Assembly: GCA_963760735.1 (NCBI GenBank)
Contig: CAVXEB010000007.1
Span: forward strand, 310,001 to 374,000
Reading direction: 5' to 3'
DNA length: 64,000 nt
Source: CF-46 sp963760735
GTDB taxonomy: Bacteria; Chloroflexota; Limnocylindria; Limnocylindrales; CSP1-4
In this document: one piece after another, positions 55,822 to 64,000 of the stretch
How positions within the stretch are numbered: position 1 is the first letter of the stretch
Layout of the letters: the number at the start of each line of letters is the position of its first letter
Translations under genes and position numbers: made by a program
Notes under the pieces: model-generated
The model's input: the letters and a program-made list of their open reading frames with translations, nothing else
The model's database searches: none
What the model was told of the DNA's origin: nothing

Positions 55822-56621
55822 TGGTCCTGTCGCGGCGTATCCGCATCGCCCTCCGGATCGCGACCGGCGCGATCCTCGTCTTCGTCTACTTCCCGATCGC
55901 CCTGATCGTCCTGTACTCGTTCAACACGGCGCGGGTCGCCTCGTGGCCGATCCAGGGGCTGACCCTCGAGTGGTACGCCAAGGCCCTCACCAATCCGGGC
56001 ATCCGGACGGCGCTCCTGACCTCATTCGAGGCGGCGATCGGCGCAACGGCCGTCGCGCTCGTGCTCGGCTCGCTCGTTGCGTTCGCCGTTCAGCGCTTCT
56101 CGTTCTTCGGCCGCCAGAGCCTGAGCTTCGTCGTCGTGCTCCCGCTCGCCCTGCCCGGCATCGTGACGGGCATCGCGCTGAACACGGCCTTCCGGGCCGG
56201 CCACATCGACTTCGGGCTGTTCACGATCATCATCGGCCACGCCACGTTCTGCGTCGTCGTCGTCTTCAACAACGTGATCGCGCGGCTCCGCCGCGTCGTC
56301 CGGACGCCCGAGGAGGCGTCGATGGACCTCGGTGCCGACACGTTCGTGACGTTCCGCCGGATCACGTTCCCCGCCATCCGCACGGCGCTCATGGCGGGCG
56401 CGTTGCTCGCCTTCGCCCTGTCGTTCGACGAGATCATCGTCACGAACTTCACCGCCGGCGCCTCGACCCAGACCCTGCCGATCTGGATCTTCACGAACTA
56501 CCAGCGGCCGAACAACCTGCCCCTCGTGAACGTGGCCGCCGTGTTCGTCCTCGTCCTCTCGATCATCCCGGTCTATCTCGCCTCGCGGCTGACGTCCGGC
56601 GTCGAGACGACGGGCCGATAG
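55821..56621 (+). CDS. potC: ABC permease, PotC-like
   Basis: A 266-residue permease with six helices; the coupling motif EEASMDLGADTFVTFRRITFP is typical of PotC. Helix 1 is IATGAILVFVYFPIALIVLYSFN (in part). ATG 55821 overlaps the potB stop. Last gene of the operon; its stop at 56619-56621 lies just downstream of a convergent microprotein gene that ends at 56635. Confidence 0.88.
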   Translation: MVLSRRIRIALRIATGAILVFVYFPIALIVLYSFNTARVASWPIQGLTLEWYAKALTNPGIRTALLTSFEAAIGATAVALVLGSLVAFAVQRFSFFGRQSLSFVVVLPLALPGIVTGIALNTAFRAGHIDFGLFTIIIGHATFCVVVVFNNVIARLRRVVRTPEEASMDLGADTFVTFRRITFPAIRTALMAGALLAFALSFDEIIVTNFTAGASTQTLPIWIFTNYQRPNNLPLVNVAAVFVLVLSIIPVYLASRLTSGVETTGR

Positions 56622-56634
56622 GAGCGGCCGCCCG

Positions 56635-56736
56635 TCAGTGGCCCCAGCGCTGGCCGGCCTCGGCCGCGAGCGCGATCGCCGTCACGATCGCGAGCGGGGC
56701 GGCGACGCGCGCGGCGGCAAGGATCCGGGTGAGCAT
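56635..56736 (-). CDS. 33-residue single-helix microprotein ending EAGQRWGH
   Basis: A gene with a perfect GGAGGAGG ribosome-binding site six bases before ATG 56736. The product starts MLTRILAAAR, has a hydrophobic helix (VAAPLAIVTAIALAA) and ends EAGQRWGH. It equals the plus-strand microprotein at 43091 in length and shares R10, L15, A22, L23 and EAGQRW-x-H with it. Convergent with potC; no adjacent partner. The two may be members of a small uncharacterised family of membrane peptides. Only two examples, so the family is a hypothesis. Confidence 0.75.
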   Translation of the reverse strand: MLTRILAAARVAAPLAIVTAIALAAEAGQRWGH

Positions 56737-56852
56737 GTCGAGCCTCCTCCGGCCAGAGCCGGGTCCCGACGTCGGACCCCATCGAGGAGTGCCCGGTCCG
56801 GAACGCCGCGGCCAGTTTCGCGGACGGCGCTTATCTGGTGGTTACCGGCGGG

Positions 56853-57023
56853 TCACATCGACGGCTGGTAGTCCGGATCCAGGAAGCGCTCCGGGTCGTC
56901 GCGGAACTCGAGGAAGCAGCCCCGGCCGCAGAACCAGTACGTCGTGCCGTCGTGCTCGAGCTTGAGGTCCGTCGCGGTGGTCTCGACCTCCATGCCGCAG
57001 ACCGGGTCGATCTCGATCGCCAT
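56853..57023 (-). CDS. YHS-domain metal-binding protein
   Basis: A 56-residue YHS-domain protein: EIDPVCGMEVETTATDLKLE, then TYWFCGRGCFLEFRDDPERFL (in part). The cysteines in CGM and FCGRGC bind metal, usually copper or another soft ion. ATG 57023 has GGGAG about 10 bases upstream. A TATCCT hexamer and an 18-base inverted repeat (57044-57061) nearly identical to that before the copper ATPase lie in its promoter, so it is probably a copper-responsive gene. Confidence 0.87.
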   Translation of the reverse strand: MAIEIDPVCGMEVETTATDLKLEHDGTTYWFCGRGCFLEFRDDPERFLDPDYQPSM

Positions 57024-57043
57024 GTGGACACGTTCTCCCGTGG

Positions 57044-57061
57044 GTACTCCCCGGGAGGATA
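57044..57061 (-). promoter_or_regulatory. CsoR-like operator in the YHS promoter
   Basis: On the minus strand TATCCTCCCGGGGAGTAC, 15 of 18 identical to the copA element at 14843-14860. TATCCT is a possible -10; the -35 is weak. The start codon lies about 20 bases downstream, so this gene has a leader, unlike copA. Confidence 0.65.
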
Positions 57062-57104
57062 GGCCGAGGCGTCGATCGCTGGGCCGACCTGTACGATCCG
57101 CTGG

Positions 57105-57443
57105 ATGTCCACGACGCCGTTCGACCCGCACGCCGCCCTGTCCGCCGAGCGCGAGACGCTGCGCGCGGAGCTTGCCGAAGGGATCGTCGCCCCGGATCCG
57201 ATGACCTACGGGTCGCAGGCGGCGGCGGCCAGCCAGGTCTTCGAGCAGCAGCGGGACCTGGCGCTGCGCGACCGGAACCAGCATCAGCTCGAGGCGGTCG
57301 ACGCCGCCCTTGCGCGGCTCGACGCCGGCACGTACGGGGCGTGCATCCGCTGCGGGCGCCCCGTCGCGCCAGACCGCCTCGAGGCCCTTCCCTGGGCGGC
57401 CCACTGCATCGAGTGCCAGCGAGTGGTCGGCCGCGGTGGCTGA
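57105..57443 (+). CDS. DksA/TraR-type zinc-finger protein
   Basis: A 112-residue protein: a helical coiled N-terminus (AALSAERETLRAELAEG, VFEQQRDLALRDRNQHQLEAVDAALARLDAG in part) and a zinc finger GACIRCGRPV with AAHCIECQ. It is short, like TraR or the mini-DksA of actinobacteria, and lacks a complete long coiled coil. It may bind RNA polymerase and modulate the stringent response. TACGAT at 57092-57097 lies seven bases before ATG 57105, so the mRNA may be leaderless. Divergent from the YHS gene; overlaps the dehydratase gene start by eight bases. Confidence 0.87.
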   Translation: MSTTPFDPHAALSAERETLRAELAEGIVAPDPMTYGSQAAAASQVFEQQRDLALRDRNQHQLEAVDAALARLDAGTYGACIRCGRPVAPDRLEALPWAAHCIECQRVVGRGG

Positions 57444-58461
57444 GGTCGCGGATCGGGCGGACGAGACGACGGCCGCGCCGCTCGTCACGATCGACGACGT
57501 CCGAGCGGCCGCTGCGACCCTCCGTGGCGTCGCGACGCGGACGCCGCTCGTCCCGTTCGGCCCGCCGGCCGATCGGCGCTACCTCAAGGCGGAGTCCCTC
57601 CAGCCGATCGGGGCCTTCAAGATCCGTGGCGCGTTCGTCGCGGTCTCGTCGCTCACGCCCGACGAGCGGGCCCGCGGCGTCATCACGTACTCGTCGGGCA
57701 ACCATGCCCAGGGCGTCGCCCGCGCCGCACGGCTGCTCGGCGCTCCGGCGGTGGTCGTGATGCCGTCGGACGCGCCGGCCCTCAAGCGGGAGCGGGTCGA
57801 AGCCGACGGCGCGGAGGTCGTCATCGTCGGCCCGTCGAGCGACGAGCGACGGATCGTCGCCGAGGAGATCGCGGCCGCGCGCGGGCTCGCGATCATCCCG
57901 CCGTTCGACGACGACCGGATCATCGCCGGCCAGGGCACGGTCGGGCTGGAGATCGTCGAGGACCTTCCGGACGTCGCCGCGGTGCTCGTGCCGATCGGTG
58001 GGGGCGGGCTGGCGAGCGGCGTCGCGGTCGCGGTCAAGGCGCTGGCACCCGGCGCGCGGGTGATCGGCGTCGAGTCGGAGCTGGCCGCGGACGCGCGGGA
58101 GTCGCTCCGGGCCGGCCGGATCGTCCGCTGGGCGTCGGAGCTGGTCTCGCGGACCATCGCGGATGGGACGCGGACGACGGCGATCGGCCTACGGCCGTTC
58201 GCCCACCTCTCGGCCCTGCTCGACGACGTCGTGACCGTGACCGAGGCCGAGATCGCCGCCGCGGTTCGTCTCGTCGCGGAGGAGAGCCGGATCGTCGCGG
58301 AGCCTTCGGGCGCCCTCTCGATCGCCGCGATGACGTTCCGCTCCGACGAGGCCGGCCTCGCCGGACTCGACGGCCCGATCGTGGCGGTCGTCTCGGGCGG
58401 CAACGTCGACCCGGACCGCTTCCGGACGTTTCTCGAGGCGCCGATCCCGGCCCGGGGCTGA
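57436..58461 (+). CDS. Threonine/serine dehydratase (catabolic type)
   Basis: A 341-residue PLP enzyme that deaminates threonine to 2-oxobutyrate. The PLP lysine is in IGAFKIRGA (K62); SSGNHAQGVA and the phosphate loop GGGGLASG follow. No C-terminal ACT regulatory domain, so it resembles the catabolic TdcB form rather than biosynthetic IlvA. GTG 57436 overlaps the DksA/TraR gene end by eight bases, so they are co-translated. Racemase activity in the same fold is possible. Confidence 0.87.
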   Translation: MAEVADRADETTAAPLVTIDDVRAAAATLRGVATRTPLVPFGPPADRRYLKAESLQPIGAFKIRGAFVAVSSLTPDERARGVITYSSGNHAQGVARAARLLGAPAVVVMPSDAPALKRERVEADGAEVVIVGPSSDERRIVAEEIAAARGLAIIPPFDDDRIIAGQGTVGLEIVEDLPDVAAVLVPIGGGGLASGVAVAVKALAPGARVIGVESELAADARESLRAGRIVRWASELVSRTIADGTRTTAIGLRPFAHLSALLDDVVTVTEAEIAAAVRLVAEESRIVAEPSGALSIAAMTFRSDEAGLAGLDGPIVAVVSGGNVDPDRFRTFLEAPIPARG

Positions 58462-58777
58462 TCGACACCGATCGCCAGAGTGCATCTCGCTGTGCATGGC
58501 GCTCACCCATGCTCCAACGGCGTGAACGGCGGCGACCGCCAGTCCCGCGCTCACGGATCCTTCACGCCATCGCCCACGGCCATCTCTCCAACAGAGGATC
58601 GCGCGAGTCGCTCCGACGATGTCTGTGGGCCATGCCCGGCAAGCTGGATGGTGGCGCGCCAGCGGGCTCGGCGCGGGTGCTCCCGCGGGCTCGGCGCGGG
58701 CTCGGCGCGCGCCCGCGGGCTTCGCGTGGGCGCGCCCGCCGGCTCGACACGGGCTCGGGCGCAGGCGATGACCCGAC
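58462..58777. other. Intergenic region with GC-rich direct repeats
   Basis: Between the dehydratase gene and ctaG. No gene is convincing. GCGGGCTCGGCGCGGG occurs twice (58662-58677 and 58685-58700) followed by a partial third copy, and similar GGGCTCG/GGCTCG units continue to 58760. It may be a tandem-repeat expansion or a structured convergent terminator. I see no promoter for either flank. Confidence 0.45.
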
Positions 58778-59821
58778 CTAGGAACGCGCCTCGCGCTCGG
58801 CCGCGAGTCGTTCGGCGAGGTTCGCCTCGCGGGCCCGGATCGCCGCGCGCGCGGTGTCGTCGCGGCGATCGACCGCGGCCTCCTGGCGCTTCTCGTGGGC
58901 CATCCAGCCCGCGAGGATCGCCGCCATCGCCGCGAGGAACAGGACGTCGCCGGTGATCCACATCACGCCGCCCGCGAGCTGCTGATCCTCGAGCACCGAG
59001 GGGCCCCACGGCCGGACCAGCGTCGCGTAGTGCGCGTACAGGACGACGCTGGAGTTCAGGATCGTCACCGCCAGGAACGTGTTCTGGGGCATCGCCAGGA
59101 ACACGTACATCGCCCGGACCGGGTGGCTCATCCGCCACGGGCTCGGGTCCGGCCCGATGGCGGGCCACCAGAACAGCAGCCCGACCACGAGGAACAGGAG
59201 GTGCTCGCCGTCGTGGATGACCGGGTCCTCGAGGGCGGCGTCGAACAGCGGCGAGAAATGCGCCCACCACATCGTCCCCGCGAACAGGACCCAGGTCACG
59301 ACCGGAAAGGTCAGGGCCCGCATTGCCCGCGAGTGGAGGATCGGCAGGATCACCCGCCGGCGGACGTTCGGGGTGGAGACCCGGAGCAGCAGCGTGATCG
59401 GCGCGGCGAGGACGATCAGCGGCGCGGCAACGAGCGTCAGCAACAGGTGCTGGACCATGTGGATCGAGAACAGCGTCGTGTCGTAGGCGTCGATGCCGGA
59501 CATCAGGGCGACGGCGATCGCGGCCAGACCGGACAGGAAGAACACCGACCGGCGACGCGGCACCGGGTTCGTCGGATGCATCCGGTTGACCTGACGGACG
59601 AACCGGATCCAGACGACCGTGGCGAGGCCGAGCGCCAGGACCACGGCGGGCTCGAACGTCCAGCCGAACAGGAGGTTGGCCGGATCCGGCGGCTGAGCGG
59701 GCACCGGTCCGTGAGCCGAGGCGGTCCCGGCGACGACCAGCGCAGCGACCGACCCGAGCGCGACCGAGCAAGCGGCGATCGCCCCCGGGCGGACCAGGCG
59801 GAGCCATGACATCGGCGTCAT
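58778..59821 (-). CDS. ctaG: Cytochrome oxidase assembly factor CtaG (caa3 type)
   Basis: A 347-residue multi-helix protein of the CtaG/YwnI (caa3_CtaG) type that helps insert copper into cytochrome oxidase. It has about seven helices; histidine motifs IHMVQHLLLTLVAAPLIVLAAP and WWAHFSPLFDAALEDPVIHDGEHLLFLVVG (in part) match the family and may bind copper. An N-terminal signal-like helix ends AGTASAHGP. ATG 59821 is used; ATG 59812 is an alternative. Divergent from ctaC with a shared 150-base promoter region. Confidence 0.9.
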   Translation of the reverse strand: MTPMSWLRLVRPGAIAACSVALGSVAALVVAGTASAHGPVPAQPPDPANLLFGWTFEPAVVLALGLATVVWIRFVRQVNRMHPTNPVPRRRSVFFLSGLAAIAVALMSGIDAYDTTLFSIHMVQHLLLTLVAAPLIVLAAPITLLLRVSTPNVRRRVILPILHSRAMRALTFPVVTWVLFAGTMWWAHFSPLFDAALEDPVIHDGEHLLFLVVGLLFWWPAIGPDPSPWRMSHPVRAMYVFLAMPQNTFLAVTILNSSVVLYAHYATLVRPWGPSVLEDQQLAGGVMWITGDVLFLAAMAAILAGWMAHEKRQEAAVDRRDDTARAAIRAREANLAERLAAEREARS

Positions 59822-59974
59822 CCTCGCACGAACCTCCTCACGGACGGCCCGGCGCGCTCGTGCCGTGCCGAGCCGCGACAGCCAGTTATCATGGCGATGT
59901 TCCATCTCCGATCTTCACCAGTGGCGCCGACGCTCGACCGGGTTCGGCGCGCCGACCGAGTTCGAGGACCGCCG

Positions 59975-61099
59975 ATGTCGACTGCCCCGGGTAGCAGGCC
60001 TTCGTCGCCGACGATCGTCGGGTGGCTGATCGCCGCCGTCGTCGCGATCGCGCTGGCCGCCCTGGTGGTCCTCAACGCCTCGGCGATCTGGAACAGCTTC
60101 TTCCCGCCCGCCGCGAAGAGCGTCCAGGGCCAGAAGATCCGGGACCTGTACGACATCGTGTTCGGCATCGCCGTCGTGATCTTCTTCGTTGTCGAGGGCC
60201 TGATCGTCTGGTCCGTCATCCGCTACCGGCGTCGCGCCGGCGACGACGAGCTTCCGCCCCAGACCCACGGCAACAACCTCGCCGAGATCACGTGGACGTT
60301 GATCCCGACGGTCATCGTCATCTTCCTGTTCGTCGTCTCGTGGCAGACCCTCAACAGCGTCGAGGCCAGCTCGAGCCAGCCGAACCTCAAGGTCCGGATC
60401 GTGGGCGGCCAGTTCCAGTGGACGTTCGAGTACCTCCCCGCCGACGCAGGCCCCGACACGAAGGCGCTGTTCGCGATCACTTCGCCCCAGGGCCCGGACG
60501 GTGGGCTGACGCTGCCGGCCGGCCAGACCACCCACCTCTACCTGCACAGCCCGGATGTGATCCACGCGTTCTACGTCCCGCAGTTCCTGTTCAAGCGCGA
60601 TGTCGTGCCGGGCCTCAACAACCAGTTCGACCTGACGATCCCCGACAGTGACGCCGGCCAGACCTACCGTGGCCAGTGCGCCGAGCTGTGCGGAATCGGA
60701 CACGCGAGCATGCTGTTCGAGGTCCATGTCGTGACTCCGGTGGAGTTCGAGTCGTTCGTCGAGAAGCAGACCGCCGCGGCGAACGCGACGCCGCCGCCGG
60801 CCCCGTCCGGTGGCGTGGCCGGACCCGGCATCCCGCTGGTGGCCGAGGGCATCAAGTTCAACCAGTCGACGCTGACCGCTCCGACGACCGGCTTCACGAT
60901 CCAGTTCGACAACAAGGACGCGGGCACGCCCCACGATGTCGACATCCTCGACGCCGGCGGGTCGAAGGTCTTCGACAGCCAGCCGTTCCCCGGCGTGGCG
61001 AAGAAGGACCTGGCCGTTCCGCCGCTCGCGGCAGGAACCTACAAGTTCGAATGCTCGATCCACCCGACCCTGATGTTCGGCACGCTCACGGTCCAGTAG
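59975..61099 (+). CDS. ctaC: Cytochrome c oxidase subunit II with a second, C-terminal cupredoxin domain
   Basis: A 374-residue subunit. Two helices anchor the CuA domain, whose ligands are H197 (DVIHAFY), C235, E237, C239, H243 and M246 (CAELCGIGHASM). After a Pro-rich linker (about 267-288) comes another cupredoxin domain (about 289-374) with H320, C360, H363 and M367 (ECSIHPTLM). The extra domain occupies the place where caa3 oxidases carry a cytochrome c, so it may be a built-in electron donor. ATG 59975 has GAGGA six bases upstream; TATCAT at 59887-59892 is a -10 candidate. First of the cta operon. Confidence 0.93.
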   Translation: MSTAPGSRPSSPTIVGWLIAAVVAIALAALVVLNASAIWNSFFPPAAKSVQGQKIRDLYDIVFGIAVVIFFVVEGLIVWSVIRYRRRAGDDELPPQTHGNNLAEITWTLIPTVIVIFLFVVSWQTLNSVEASSSQPNLKVRIVGGQFQWTFEYLPADAGPDTKALFAITSPQGPDGGLTLPAGQTTHLYLHSPDVIHAFYVPQFLFKRDVVPGLNNQFDLTIPDSDAGQTYRGQCAELCGIGHASMLFEVHVVTPVEFESFVEKQTAAANATPPPAPSGGVAGPGIPLVAEGIKFNQSTLTAPTTGFTIQFDNKDAGTPHDVDILDAGGSKVFDSQPFPGVAKKDLAVPPLAAGTYKFECSIHPTLMFGTLTVQ

Positions 61100-61109
61100 A
61101 GGAAGCACG

Positions 61110-62740
<1,631 letters not shown>

Positions 62741-62741
<1 letters not shown>

Positions 62742-63427
62742 TGGCCGTCGACAGCCAGGCCCTCATTCCGGCCGGTCACGCGCCGGTCGAGCACAGCCCC
62801 GTCGGCGGACTGTCGCACGACGCCCGCGGAGGGATCGCCAACCCGATCCTCGGGATGATCCTGTTCATCTGCTCGGAGGTGATGTTCTTCTCCGGGCTGT
62901 TCGCGGCGTACTTCAGCGTCCGGGCCTCGTCGCCGGTCTGGCCGCCCGTCATCACCGGTGGGACGGATCCGGCGTCGGTCGAGGCCGCCAGGGAGCTCAC
63001 GGAGTCGTTCCAGCTCCACAGCGAGCCGTGGTTCGCCGCGCTCCTGACCCTCGTCCTGATCATCAGCTCGTTCACCTGCCAGATGGCGATCTGGTCGATC
63101 CGGCGGGACGACCGGGCGGGCTTCGTACGGGCGATCGGCATCACTCTCGTCCTCGGCATCGCGTTCCTGATCGGCCAGGTCTACGACTACTCGACGCTCG
63201 GGTTCGGGATCTCCGACACGCCGTTCGGCACGACGTTCTACACCCTGACCGGCTTCCACGGGGCCCACGTGTTCGGCGGCGCCGTGATGCTGTCGGTGAT
63301 CCTCTATCGCGGCCTCGCCGGCCAGTTCAGCTCACGCCACCACGACGCGGTCGAGGCGGTCTCGCTCTACTGGCACTTCGTCGACGTCGTGTGGATCGTC
63401 CTGTTCTCGACGCTCTATCTGCTGTAG
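62741..63427 (+). CDS. ctaE: Cytochrome c oxidase subunit III
   Basis: A 228-residue membrane protein. It has five helices (GMILFICSEVMFFSGLFAAYFS, then SEPWFAALLTLVLIISSF, GFVRAIGITLVLGIAFLIGQVYDY and the C-terminal WHFVDVVWIVLFSTLYLL). The pairs EVMFF and FHGAHV with WHFVD are subunit III hallmarks. TGATG overlap with ctaD. It supports proton uptake and lipid binding. Confidence 0.95.
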
Positions 63428-63439
63428 GCAGGAGGCCCG

Positions 63440-63634
63440 ATGCATCCGCTCCGGCATCCTCGGAACGCCGCCTTCCTCGGCGTCATCTTCATCGTGATCG
63501 CCGTCATCTACTGGGCATTGCCGTACTTCCTGGGCGGGCACGTCGACTACGCCGGGGTGACGATGCTGCTGGTTCTCGGGATCGCGATGTCGCTGATGGC
63601 ATACGTGCTCGTCGCCGGCTCGTCGAACGACTGA
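63440..63634 (+). CDS. Small cytochrome oxidase subunit (subunit IV-like)
   Basis: A 64-residue protein with two helices (AAFLGVIFIVIAVIYWALPYFLG and VTMLLVLGIAMSLMAYVLVAG), which is the form of small subunit IV proteins in oxidase operons. ATG 63440 with AGGAGG upstream, 12 bases after ctaE stop. Role inferred from position; sequence similarity of such subunits is weak in general. Confidence 0.75.
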   Translation: MHPLRHPRNAAFLGVIFIVIAVIYWALPYFLGGHVDYAGVTMLLVLGIAMSLMAYVLVAGSSND

Positions 63635-63660
63635 TCCCGGCAACGGACTGACGACCCGGC

Positions 63661-64000
63661 ATGGAACTTCTCCAGAACCTCTGGAACGGGATCCTTCAGC
63701 TAGCGTCGCTGTTCGTCATCCCGGACTGGGGCTCGCTGATCGCCCTGCTCCCGGTGTTCATGGCGGTCGTCGTGATCGTCTACCTGATCTGGCTCGTGGT
63801 CCAGGCCACCCGGATCGGGCCGCGCCGGCGGCGGCCGGGACGGATCACCCCGCCGCCACCGCCGGGGATCCACATGCCGGGCCCGACGTACGCGCCGTTC
63901 TTCGCGGCCGCTGGTGTGTTCCTGCTGTTCCTGGGCCTCGTGTTCCCCGGCCCGCTCCTCCTGATCGGCGTCGTCATCCTCGTCCTCTCCCTCCTCTACT
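63661..64000 (+). CDS. Membrane protein downstream of the oxidase operon (partial)
   Basis: An open frame from ATG 63661 runs off the right edge after 113 codons. The visible part has a helix (LIALLPVFMAVVVIVYLIWLV), a basic Arg/Pro-rich loop (GPRRRRPGR, TPPPPPGIHMPGP), and two further helices (FAAAGVFLLFLGLVF, PLLLIGVVILVLSLL). It lies 26 bases after the small subunit and is probably part of the same operon. I do not recognise it. Its end is not in the window. Confidence 0.65.
   Translation, partial: MELLQNLWNGILQLASLFVIPDWGSLIALLPVFMAVVVIVYLIWLVVQATRIGPRRRRPGRITPPPPPGIHMPGPTYAPFFAAAGVFLLFLGLVFPGPLLLIGVVILVLSLLY

Overview
The window is very GC-rich bacterial chromosome (GC or GTG/TTG starts, G/C at most third codon positions) with densely packed short operons on both strands. 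I see no rRNA, tRNA, CRISPR array, insertion sequence or phage gene. The gene mix points to an aerobic, high-GC, probably uncultured member of the Chloroflexota (a Limnocylindria-like lineage is my best guess) or a deep actinobacterial relative: an A2-type cytochrome oxidase, a KorAB 2-oxoacid:ferredoxin oxidoreductase with a 7Fe-type ferredoxin, homogentisate-pathway enzymes, and short sigma/anti-sigma pairs. This placement is inferred from gene content, not from a phylogeny.

Layout. 0-7 kb: the tail of a MarP-like serine protease, a DUF885 hydrolase, a lone cyclic-nucleotide-binding protein, ilvD, an LLM flavin oxidoreductase and an M20 peptidase. 7-12 kb: a MarR regulator divergent from a fatty-acid cluster (fabD and two fabF-type synthases) that converges on a hotdog thioesterase. 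12-18 kb: a copper P-type ATPase with a fused C-terminal cupredoxin, a DNA-repair methyltransferase and an MFS protein with a fused cyclic-nucleotide-binding domain. 18-21 kb: a Crp-GAF-subtilisin operon. 21.5-27 kb: a six-gene operon with korAB between two CBS-domain proteins. 27-35 kb: an EamA transporter, a methyltransferase and aldolase pair, and two paralogous ECF sigma/anti-sigma modules on either side of homogentisate dioxygenase. 34.6-42.3 kb: a frameshifted acetyltransferase, a D-threonine-aldolase-like enzyme, a fumarylacetoacetase-family enzyme, a GAF-GGDEF-EAL protein and hppD. 42-52 kb: DinB-fold proteins, proline dehydrogenase and proC, an S9 peptidase, a corrinoid-type binding protein, ferredoxin and a cupredoxin lipoprotein. 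52-57 kb: a polyamine-type ABC transporter. 57-64 kb: a YHS metal protein, a DksA/TraR protein, a threonine dehydratase, and the ctaG / ctaC-ctaD-ctaE-subunit IV oxidase locus.

How it fits together. HppD, homogentisate dioxygenase and a fumarylacetoacetase-family hydrolase outline tyrosine breakdown to fumarate and acetoacetate, scattered over 11 kb. KorAB with ferredoxin supplies a ferredoxin-linked 2-oxoacid step. Copper recurs: four cupredoxin-type copper sites occur in three proteins besides a YHS protein and the oxidase CuB site, and the copper ATPase and YHS genes share an almost identical 18-base inverted repeat in their promoters, 42 kb apart.

The most novel-looking items are two 33-residue single-helix microproteins, both below usual gene-calling length and ending in EAGQRW-x-H; the shared copper-type operator; the cupredoxin fusions on the copper ATPase and on oxidase subunit II; and the CBS-korAB-CBS operon. 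Several first genes also have a -10-like hexamer 7-8 bases before the start codon, which suggests leaderless transcription.
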